From Chryseobacterium sp. (GTDB taxonomy: Bacteria; Bacteroidota; Bacteroidia; Flavobacteriales; Weeksellaceae), in contig JAGNPP010000031.1 of assembly GCA_017989575.1 (NCBI GenBank), positions 1 to 14,730 of the forward strand: a stretch of 14,730 nt of DNA, read 5' to 3'. A program made the position numbers and the translations under genes. This document shows, in pieces, positions 1 through 5,892 of this stretch; position 1 is the first letter of the stretch, and each line of letters starts with the position of its first letter. The notes under the pieces are model-generated. The model searched no databases and had not been told where the DNA came from. It worked only from the letters and a program-made list of their open reading frames with translations.

Positions 1-242
1 TCGCTTTTTGTGTAACCAATTTTGTTGATCACATTTCTTGCAATATGCTGAACGTCAAGATAAGCCTCAGACTTCACTTCGCCAGCCAAAACTACCTGAC
101 CAGTCGTCACAAGGGTTTCGCAAGCTACTTTTGAGTTTTTGTCGTAAGCTAAAAAATGATCGATAAGTGCATCAGAAATCTGATCTGCAATTTTATCAGG
201 ATGTCCTTCAGAAACTGACTCGGACGTAAATAAATAAGACAT
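1..242 (-). CDS. metK: S-adenosylmethionine synthetase, N-terminal part (3' end outside window)
   Basis: This is the first 80 codons of methionine adenosyltransferase, the cytoplasmic enzyme that makes S-adenosylmethionine from methionine and ATP. Translation of the minus strand begins MSYLFTSESVSEGHPDK, the canonical family N-terminus, with the GHPDK motif whose histidine is an active-site residue in known MetK proteins. It continues through KIADQISDALID and TTGQVVLAGEV, all typical of the family. The gene leaves the window at base 1. The start at 242 is supported by an AAGGAA ribosome-binding site at 255-250. That site is notable because Bacteroidetes genes often lack one, and here it lies in a structured leader. 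The leader carries a SAM-II-like riboswitch, so product feedback on synthesis is likely. Confidence 0.97.
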   Translation of the reverse strand, partial: MSYLFTSESVSEGHPDKIADQISDALIDHFLAYDKNSKVACETLVTTGQVVLAGEVKSEAYLDVQHIARNVINKIGYTKS

Positions 243-249
243 AAATAAA

Positions 250-302
250 TTCCTTTTTATATTAATTTGTTTAAGGATAAACGACTGATTTAAAAAAAGG
301 AA
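250..302 (-). promoter_or_regulatory. metK: Putative RBS-sequestering helix of the metK leader
   Basis: On the minus strand, TTCCTTTTT (302-294) is perfectly complementary to AAAAAGGAA (258-250). The latter contains the AAGGAA Shine-Dalgarno sequence, seven bases before the metK ATG. Pairing would hide the ribosome-binding site. The anti-RBS strand lies just downstream of the aptamer tail and just upstream of the competing helix strand (290-276), so it is well placed as the expression platform of the riboswitch. Translational control is an inference; the stem is mostly A-U and not very stable alone. Confidence 0.5.
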
Positions 303-374
303 CTAAAAGAGAAAAAATCTGTTTTAGCATTTTTTATTGAGGTTGCAATCAGTCAAAGTTCTCCTCCGTTTATC
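276..374 (-). promoter_or_regulatory. SAM-II-like riboswitch in the metK leader, with competing helix
   Basis: Read on the minus strand, the leader has the SAM-II layout. P1 is GAGG (366-363) with CCTC (342-339), enclosing a 20-nt loop that ends in TTGCAA. A UAAAAAAUGCUAAAACAG-type tail follows. The loop segment CTGATTGC (352-345) can form the P2 pseudoknot with GCTAAAACAG (328-319): C-G and G-C next to TTGCAA, A-U pairs, then CTG with CAG. The TTGCAA and GCTAAA blocks match the conserved SAM-binding core as I remember it from the env87 and Agrobacterium metA RNAs. The same loop can instead pair outside the aptamer: GACTGATT (354-347) with AATCAGTC (290-283), and GATAAAC (374-368) with GTTTATC (282-276). 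That gives a 15-bp helix that would break the aptamer. The position before metK fits SAM feedback. The aptamer is seen by eye only; no covariance search was run. Confidence 0.78.
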
Positions 375-385
375 AAAATCGAGGG

Positions 386-417
386 CAAATTTACAAACTA
401 AATTTTAATTTTCAAAA
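386..417 (-). promoter_or_regulatory. metK promoter (Bacteroidetes type)
   Basis: On the minus strand TTTTG (417-413) is followed after 19 bases by TAAATTTG (393-386), matching the Bacteroidetes primary-sigma pattern of a -33 TTTG and a -7 TAnnTTTG. The transcript would start near 380, a few bases before the riboswitch. This gives a leader of roughly 140 nt and separates metK transcription from oxyR. Confidence 0.68.
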
Positions 418-443
418 TCAATTCATATTAACCAAGTATGAAT

Positions 444-1397
444 TTATTCAGGTTTAATGCTTTTGTAATTTTCCGGATCTTTATAATAATTAAGTCTGGA
501 CTCCATCGAAGTTTTGATTTCGGAAATCAATTCATCTAAGATTTTTTGCTTGTAAGTCGGCTTATAATATATCAAACTCATTTCTCTGTATGGGAAAGGT
601 TTGATGAATCTTGAAACTCTTGTTTTCTGTTCTGGAGACAATTGTTGAACGCCCATCTCGGAAAGAATCGTAATTCCTCCCACTTTATCCACCATTTGAA
701 CCAAGGTATTGACGTTCGAGGCTGCAAATTCCAAATTATTGGGTTTCAAAGAATTTTCTTTAAGATGGCAGATGTTTTCGAATTGCGTTCTAAGGCAATT
801 GCCTTCTTCCAAAAGCCAAACCTTATTCACATCAATATCTTCTGGCACCACGAAGCAATCTTTCTTTGTCCCTTCTTCCTGATTTGCAGAATATAACATC
901 AACTCCTCATTGAAAAGAAAATCCTGGTAAAACTCATCCGCTGCAGAATAAGGCGTAGAAATAATTCCTGCATCCAACTCTCCGGATTTCAAAGATTTGA
1001 TGATACTTTCCGTTGTCATTTCCTTGATATTTAATTCGATCTGTGGATTTTTCTTTAGGAAACTAAAAATTTCGTTTGGAAGAATGTAGCTGGAAACTGT
1101 AGGAATAATTCCGAGATTCAATTTTCCTGCAAGAATATTGTTTAGGAAATTCGCTTTGTTTCTCAATTCCATCACAGAATCAATCACTTTTTGCGCTTCT
1201 TTGATGATTTCTCCGCCTGCATCTGTGGTTCTGATGGGATGCGTCGTTCTATCAAAAACTTTCACATCTAATTCATCTTCGAATTTTTGAATCATTGCAC
1301 TTAATGTTGGCTGTGTGATAAAACAAGCTTGCGCTGCTTTGCCAAAATGCTTATATTTATCAACTGCGATCAGATATTCTAACTGTTGGATATTCAC
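444..1397 (-). CDS. oxyR: LysR-type peroxide sensor OxyR
   Basis: This is a 317-residue LysR-family transcription factor, the usual length. Residues 1-60 form the winged helix-turn-helix (MNIQQLEYLIAV, then QPTLSAMIQKFEDEL). From about residue 88 comes the periplasmic-binding-protein-like effector domain. The segment EEGNCLRTQFENIC places Cys201 and Cys210 nine residues apart, the same arrangement as Cys199 and Cys208 of Escherichia coli OxyR, which form a disulfide on peroxide exposure. The gene is divergent from katA with a 110-bp shared promoter region, the standard place for OxyR to act on a catalase gene. It probably activates katA under peroxide and may regulate itself. The ATG at 1397 gives the standard N-terminus. 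No terminator is evident between oxyR and the metK promoter. Confidence 0.95.
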   Translation of the reverse strand: MNIQQLEYLIAVDKYKHFGKAAQACFITQPTLSAMIQKFEDELDVKVFDRTTHPIRTTDAGGEIIKEAQKVIDSVMELRNKANFLNNILAGKLNLGIIPTVSSYILPNEIFSFLKKNPQIELNIKEMTTESIIKSLKSGELDAGIISTPYSAADEFYQDFLFNEELMLYSANQEEGTKKDCFVVPEDIDVNKVWLLEEGNCLRTQFENICHLKENSLKPNNLEFAASNVNTLVQMVDKVGGITILSEMGVQQLSPEQKTRVSRFIKPFPYREMSLIYYKPTYKQKILDELISEIKTSMESRLNYYKDPENYKSIKPE

Positions 1398-1422
1398 GGG
1401 TTGTAATTTATTTTATCTATTG

Positions 1423-1430
1423 CAAATATA
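1423..1430 (-). promoter_or_regulatory. oxyR -7 promoter element
   Basis: On the minus strand TATATTTG is a perfect match to the Bacteroidetes -7 consensus TAnnTTTG. It sits 25 bases before the oxyR start codon. I see no good -33 TTG at the right distance, so the promoter may be weak or regulated. Confidence 0.5.
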
Positions 1431-1438
1431 ATTATTAA

Positions 1439-1473
1439 TTTGTTTCATAAATAAGTTTTTTTCTCTAATTTCG
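1439..1473 (+). promoter_or_regulatory. Possible katA promoter
   Basis: TTTG at 1439-1442 and TAATTTCG at 1466-1473 (one mismatch to TAnnTTTG) are separated by 23 bases, about 35 bases before the katA start. A non-consensus -7 element is compatible with an activator-dependent catalase promoter. The region overlaps the oxyR upstream sequence, so a single OxyR site could serve both genes. I could not identify a convincing OxyR palindrome. Confidence 0.4.
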
Positions 1474-1507
1474 CTAAAAATAGAATACAAATCATTAAAT
1501 CTGAAAT

Positions 1508-2998
1508 ATGGAAAATAAGAAAAAACTCACCAATTCCGTTGGCTCGCCGTACTTCGAGCATCAGGATTCACAGACTGTTGGACCGCGTGGTCCGGTACTT
1601 TTACAGGATTTTATTCTTCAGGAAAATCTTGCACACTTTGTAAGAGAAAGGATTCCTGAGAGAATTGTTCACGCCAAAGGTTCGGGTGCTTACGGAACTT
1701 TTACTGTGACGCATGACATTAGTAAATATACAAGAGCGAAACTTTTTTCTAAAGTGGGAAATTCTTGTAAAATGTTTGCAAGATTTTCTACCGTTGGTGG
1801 AGAAATGGGAAGTGCCGACACAGAAAGAGATCCGAGAGGTTTCGCTTTGAAATTTTACACCGAAGATGGAAATTGGGATTTGGTGGGAAACAACACTCCG
1901 GTTTTCTTTATTAAGGACGCTAAAAAATTCCCAGATTTCATCCACACACAAAAACGTTTACCAAAAACCAATCTGAAAAGCAAAACAATGGTTTGGGATT
2001 TCTGGTCTTTGAATCCGGAATCGCTTCATCAAGTTTTGATTTTAATGTCTGACAGAGGAACGCCTCACGGATACAGACATATGCACGGATTTGGCTCTCA
2101 CACTTTTTCTTTAATTAATGAAAACAATGAAAGAACTTGGGTCAAATTCCATTTCAAAACACAGCAAGGCATCAAAAACTTCACAGATGATGAAGCCACA
2201 AAAATGAAGGGCGAAAATCCAGATTTCTCTCAAGAAGATTTGGTGAATGAAATCGAAGCTGGAAATTTCCCAAAATGGACACTTTACATCCAAACAATGA
2301 CGGAACAGCAAGCCAAAGAATGGCGTTGGAATCCGTTTGATGTAACGAAAGTTTGGTTCCAAGACGAATTCCCGTTGCAGGAAGTTGGCGTGATGGAATT
2401 GAATGAAGTTCCAAGAAATTACTTCGTTCACGTAGAGCAATCCGCTTTTGCTCCAAGTCATTTGGTCGATGGAATAAGTTTTTCTCCAGACAAAATGTTG
2501 CAAGGAAGACTATTTTCTTATGCCGATGCGCACCGATACAGATTGGGCGTGAACTCTCATCAGCTTGAAGTGAATAAATGTCCGTTCGCTGTCAACAATT
2601 TCCAGAGAGCTGGTTTTATGGCAGATGATTCGGATTATGGTGACAAACCAAACTATTTCCCGAATAGCTTCAGCGATGTAGAGCCAGAGCCATCTTACAA
2701 GAATTTGGAATATGAACTTGATAATTCTCGTGTGGCACATTTTGACAGAAATCAAAATGACGACGACCATTACACGCAACCAGGTTTATTCTACACCAAG
2801 GCTTTAGATCAAGATGCCAGAACGGCTTTGGTTAATAATATTGTTGGTCATATGAGTGGAATCGATGGACCAAAACGAGACGAAATCATCAACCGTCAGC
2901 TTTGTCATTTCTTTCGAGCAAATATCGAACTTGGAATGAGAGTCGCACAAGGACTTGGCGTGAATATCGATGCTAATGCAATGAATCACACTAAGTAG
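1508..2998 (+). CDS. katA: Monofunctional haem catalase
   Basis: This catalase converts hydrogen peroxide to water and oxygen. At 496 residues it is a small-subunit type without the C-terminal flavodoxin-like domain of large catalases. Visible active-site features are the distal histidine (His55 in RIVHAKGSGAYGTF), the distal asparagine (Asn128 in VGNNTPVFF) and the haem-ligand tyrosine (Tyr338 in RLFSYADAHRYRLG). The signature RFSTVGGEMGSADTERDPRG is intact at residues 92-111. There is no signal peptide, so it is cytoplasmic. The start at 1508 gives the usual MENKKKLTNSVGSPY N-terminus. It is divergent from oxyR, which probably controls it, and ends before a strong terminator, so it is a single-gene transcript. 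I am confident of the family; the letter of the symbol is conventional. Confidence 0.97.
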   Translation: MENKKKLTNSVGSPYFEHQDSQTVGPRGPVLLQDFILQENLAHFVRERIPERIVHAKGSGAYGTFTVTHDISKYTRAKLFSKVGNSCKMFARFSTVGGEMGSADTERDPRGFALKFYTEDGNWDLVGNNTPVFFIKDAKKFPDFIHTQKRLPKTNLKSKTMVWDFWSLNPESLHQVLILMSDRGTPHGYRHMHGFGSHTFSLINENNERTWVKFHFKTQQGIKNFTDDEATKMKGENPDFSQEDLVNEIEAGNFPKWTLYIQTMTEQQAKEWRWNPFDVTKVWFQDEFPLQEVGVMELNEVPRNYFVHVEQSAFAPSHLVDGISFSPDKMLQGRLFSYADAHRYRLGVNSHQLEVNKCPFAVNNFQRAGFMADDSDYGDKPNYFPNSFSDVEPEPSYKNLEYELDNSRVAHFDRNQNDDDHYTQPGLFYTKALDQDARTALVNNIVGHMSGIDGPKRDEIINRQLCHFFRANIELGMRVAQGLGVNIDANAMNHTK

Positions 2999-3041
2999 AC
3001 TTTGGAGATTATAGACGAATAGAAAATAGACTTCAAAATAG

Positions 3042-3072
3042 AACCTTTCGATTTTTTTCGGAAGGTTTTTTT
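3042..3072 (+). terminator. katA intrinsic terminator
   Basis: AACCTTTCG (3042-3050) pairs with CGGAAGGTT (3059-3067), with one T-G wobble and an eight-base loop. A run of T up to 3072 follows. It lies 44 bases after the katA stop. Confidence 0.85.
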
Positions 3073-3133
3073 ATTGATTTAAAATGAATTAATAAATATT
3101 TCTATAAATTCGCTTCCCTTTTTAATTTGATTT

Positions 3134-4027
3134 ATGACAAAATTTTTATTCTCTTTAGCAACAGCTTTTTTATCGATTTCAATATCTGCGCAACAGCAAA
3201 AAATTTCTTTTGAAACTTCCGAAGGTTACAATCTTGGAACGGTTATCGGGCAAAAAGAATGGACTGTAAAAACGGATAATGTTCCGAATAATAATTTAAA
3301 AGTTGTGACTGGAAACGCGAGCGATGGAAACCATTCTGTGGAAGTGACAAGCACGAACGATTACACCGGAAATATGACTTACCTCTTCAAAAAAATCCCG
3401 GAATACAACAGACTTTCGGTTTCCGCAGATGTGAAGTTGGAAAAATTGGATAGCTCCGAATATTATATGTTGTCATTATATTATAACAACAATGGAAGCT
3501 ATTCCTGGGCTGGAGGATTTAATTTTTTAATCAGTGGAAATTTTTATGCTGATAATGATCTCAATTTTCAAGCTCTCGGAACGTGGATTCCAGGAAAATG
3601 GTATAATTTAAAAATTGAAATCGATCATGTCACAGAAAAAAATATCAAATATTATCTTGACAATCAATTGGTTCACACTTCTGCACTTAGTTCTAAAGTG
3701 GCAAGAGCGAATGATTTGAATTTTGAATTTGATAATGACGGAAGTGGTTTTATCGTCGATAACATCATCATAAAAGATATGGATCAATTGGCCGTAAATG
3801 ATATTAATAAAACTCAAGTTAATATTTTCCCAAATCCAAGTTCGGATTTCATTAATATTACATCTGACGAAGAAATCAGATCTATCAAAATCTACGACAT
3901 CAAAGGTTCATTAATCAAATCTGATAAAACTTCGAAAGTCGATGTTTCCGCCTTCCCGAAAGGAAATTACATCATTTCTATCGAAACAAAATCCGGAATT
4001 GAGACTAAAAAATTCATAAAGAATTAA
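3134..4027 (+). CDS. T9SS-exported protein with lectin-like beta-sandwich domain
   Basis: This 297-residue exported protein has no recognised specific function. Residues 1-19 are a Sec signal peptide (MTKFLFSLATAFLSISISA). Residues about 24-215 look like a concanavalin A/LamG-type beta-sandwich: alternating beta-rich segments, a GTWIPGKWYNLKIEID stretch, a YYLDNQLVH stretch and a closing FIVDNIIIKD strand, as in many secreted carbohydrate-binding or adhesive proteins. Residues about 224-297 are a type A T9SS sorting domain, with NIFPNPSSDFINI, IKIYDIKGSLIKS, FPKGNYIISIET and the terminal KKFIKN. The protein should therefore cross the outer membrane by type IX secretion and be released or anchored. 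The gene stands alone between two terminators. Sugar binding is an inference from the fold-like pattern only. Confidence 0.85.
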   Translation: MTKFLFSLATAFLSISISAQQQKISFETSEGYNLGTVIGQKEWTVKTDNVPNNNLKVVTGNASDGNHSVEVTSTNDYTGNMTYLFKKIPEYNRLSVSADVKLEKLDSSEYYMLSLYYNNNGSYSWAGGFNFLISGNFYADNDLNFQALGTWIPGKWYNLKIEIDHVTEKNIKYYLDNQLVHTSALSSKVARANDLNFEFDNDGSGFIVDNIIIKDMDQLAVNDINKTQVNIFPNPSSDFINITSDEEIRSIKIYDIKGSLIKSDKTSKVDVSAFPKGNYIISIETKSGIETKKFIKN

Positions 4028-4052
4028 GAATAAAATTTTTGATTTTCAATAC

Positions 4053-4081
4053 AAGCTATCAATCAAATTGGTAGCTTTTTT
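4053..4081 (+). terminator. Intrinsic terminator after the small T9SS gene
   Basis: AAGCTATCAAT (4053-4063) pairs with ATTGGTAGCTT (4067-4077) over 11 bp with one T-G wobble and a three-base loop. It ends in a T run to 4081. Confidence 0.88.
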
Positions 4082-4106
4082 AATTCCTCATCGATAAATT
4101 TTTCAT

Positions 4107-4114
4107 TACTTTTG
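4107..4114 (+). promoter_or_regulatory. recJ -7 promoter element next to the start codon
   Basis: TACTTTTG is a perfect TAnnTTTG match and ends only five bases before the recJ ATG at 4120. Transcription would start at or within a base or two of the start codon, giving a leaderless or nearly leaderless mRNA. No clear -33 TTG is present at the usual distance. Confidence 0.5.
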
Positions 4115-4119
4115 TAGCT

Positions 4120-5832
4120 ATGAGTCAAAAATGGATCTATAAAACCGAGCCGGACGAAGAAATTGTTGATGGATTAATTTCTTCTATTGGTTTTGGAACT
4201 TTAGAATCCAAAATCCTGGTGATGCGCGAGATTGATAACTATCAAAAAGCCCGCGAATTCTTCAAACCAAACGGAACCGACATCCACAATCCTTTTCTGA
4301 TGGCAGATATGCAAAAAGCGGTAGAACGCATTGCAACAGCCATAGAAAACGGACAAAAAATATTAGTTTACGGCGATTATGACGTAGATGGAACCACTTC
4401 CGTCGCATTGATGTACTTGTACCTCAGCAAGATTGTTGACAAAAAATATCTTGATTTTTATATCCCAGACAGAAACGTAGAAGGCTACGGAATTTCTGAT
4501 GAAGGAATCGATTTTGCGAGAGATAATGGATTTTCATTAATTATCGCTTTGGATTGCGGAATCAAATCGGTCGATAAAATAGATTACGCCAATTCTGTGG
4601 GTGTAGATTTCATTATTTGCGATCACCATTTGCCTGGCGAAAAACTCCCGAATGCTGTTGCAGTTCTGGATCCGAAAAGAAAAGACTGTCGATATCCTTA
4701 CAAAGAATTGAGTGGTTGTGGCGTAGGTTTTAAACTTTGTCAAGGTCTTAACACCATCTATAAAATCCCGGAAAGTGAGCTGTTTGAATTGACAGATTTG
4801 CTCGCCATTAGCATAGCTTCTGATATTGTTGCTATGACTGGAGAAAACCGAGTTTTGGCAATGCAAGGTTTGAAATTCCTTAGAAAAACCAGAAAATTTG
4901 GATTAAGGCTTTTGATTCCGGAAGAGAAATTGGCGCATTTTGAAATTTCAAATATCGTTTTTGACATTGCTCCGAAAATCAACGCGGCGGGAAGGATTTC
5001 TCACGCGAAAGCTTCGGTTGAACTAATGATTTCGGACAACTTGAAACAGGCTCAGCAAATGGTTGAAAACATCATCAACCTGAATGATGAACGTCGGGAA
5101 ATGGACATCAATATCACGCAATCTGCGATGAGCCAAGCTTTGGAATTGCAAAAAACCGAGCGTTATTCTACGATTGTTTATGATCCAAGCTGGAACAAAG
5201 GTGTGATTGGAATTGTGGCTTCACGATTGATAGAAAACTATTTCAAACCTACTTTGGTTTTTACGGAAGGTAACAATGGCGAATTAGTCGCATCTGCAAG
5301 ATCTGTTTCGGATTTTGACATTCACAAGGCGTTGGAACATTGCTCAGATTTGTTTATGAAATTTGGTGGACATCAGGCTGCTGCAGGACTTTCTATGGAG
5401 AAAGAAAAGTTTGAAGAATTCAAAATAAAATTTGAAGATTACGTTAAAAATAATATTCAGGAACATCAAAAAGAACCTTCCATTTATATCGACAGCGTTG
5501 TAAATCCGGAAGATCTGAACCGCGAATTCATCAATTTCCACAGAAAATTAGCACCATTTGGGCCTCACAATATGAAGCCGATTTTGGTTCTTAAAAATGT
5601 AAAAGTGAACGGTTATGTGAGATTGATGGGCAAAGAAAGTTCGCATCTCAAATTCAATATTCTACAGCCAACAAACGGTAGAAATATCGAATGTGTTGGT
5701 TTTCGATTTGGACAATTTGCAGAAGATTTTAAAACTAAAACTTTCGATTTGGCATTTACGATAGAAGAAAATCATTGGAAAGGCAATGTTTCCCATTTTT
5801 TGAATATCAGAGATGTGATTTTCCACGATTAA
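4120..5832 (+). CDS. recJ: Single-stranded-DNA-specific exonuclease RecJ
   Basis: RecJ is a 5'-to-3' single-strand exonuclease used in recombination, mismatch repair and base-excision repair. At 570 residues it has about the family length. The DHH-phosphoesterase motifs are all present: YGDYDVDG (84-91, metal-binding aspartates), ALDCG (143-147), ICDHHLP (166-172) and ISIASDIVAMTGENR (about 230-244). The DHHA1 domain carries NKGVIGIVASR (359-369) and GGHQAAAGLSM (416-426). The C-terminal part, about 455-570, corresponds to the OB-like domain of RecJ. The ATG at 4120 fits the promoter element just upstream and the N-terminal pattern MSQKWIYK seen in Bacteroidetes RecJ. It is a single gene between terminators, with the next gene convergent. 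Confidence 0.96.
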   Translation: MSQKWIYKTEPDEEIVDGLISSIGFGTLESKILVMREIDNYQKAREFFKPNGTDIHNPFLMADMQKAVERIATAIENGQKILVYGDYDVDGTTSVALMYLYLSKIVDKKYLDFYIPDRNVEGYGISDEGIDFARDNGFSLIIALDCGIKSVDKIDYANSVGVDFIICDHHLPGEKLPNAVAVLDPKRKDCRYPYKELSGCGVGFKLCQGLNTIYKIPESELFELTDLLAISIASDIVAMTGENRVLAMQGLKFLRKTRKFGLRLLIPEEKLAHFEISNIVFDIAPKINAAGRISHAKASVELMISDNLKQAQQMVENIINLNDERREMDINITQSAMSQALELQKTERYSTIVYDPSWNKGVIGIVASRLIENYFKPTLVFTEGNNGELVASARSVSDFDIHKALEHCSDLFMKFGGHQAAAGLSMEKEKFEEFKIKFEDYVKNNIQEHQKEPSIYIDSVVNPEDLNREFINFHRKLAPFGPHNMKPILVLKNVKVNGYVRLMGKESSHLKFNILQPTNGRNIECVGFRFGQFAEDFKTKTFDLAFTIEENHWKGNVSHFLNIRDVIFHD

Positions 5833-5853
5833 AAAAATTTAAACTAAATCATA

Positions 5854-5888
5854 AAAAATCCCGATTCAGAATTTGAATCGGGATTTTT
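5854..5888. terminator. Bidirectional terminator between recJ and the LRR gene
   Basis: A perfect 14-bp inverted repeat, AAAAATCCCGATTC (5854-5867) and GAATCGGGATTTTT (5875-5888), has a seven-base loop. It has an A run on one side and a T run on the other, so it can end transcription from both directions. It lies 21 bases after recJ and 4 bases after the stop of the convergent LRR gene. Confidence 0.93.
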
Positions 5889-5892
5889 GTTT

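Noticed and set aside
303..327. CTAAAA/TTTTAG hairpin followed by a T run in the metK leader, looking like an intrinsic terminator
   Set aside because: The stem is short and almost purely A-U with a 13-nt loop, too weak for termination. It would also form in the SAM-free state, the wrong direction for feedback. It may still be part of the switching ensemble.
1398..1507. OxyR-binding palindrome of the ATAG-type in the oxyR-katA gap
   Set aside because: Only partial half-sites such as ATAGAT on the minus strand are visible, without a matching second half at the correct spacing.
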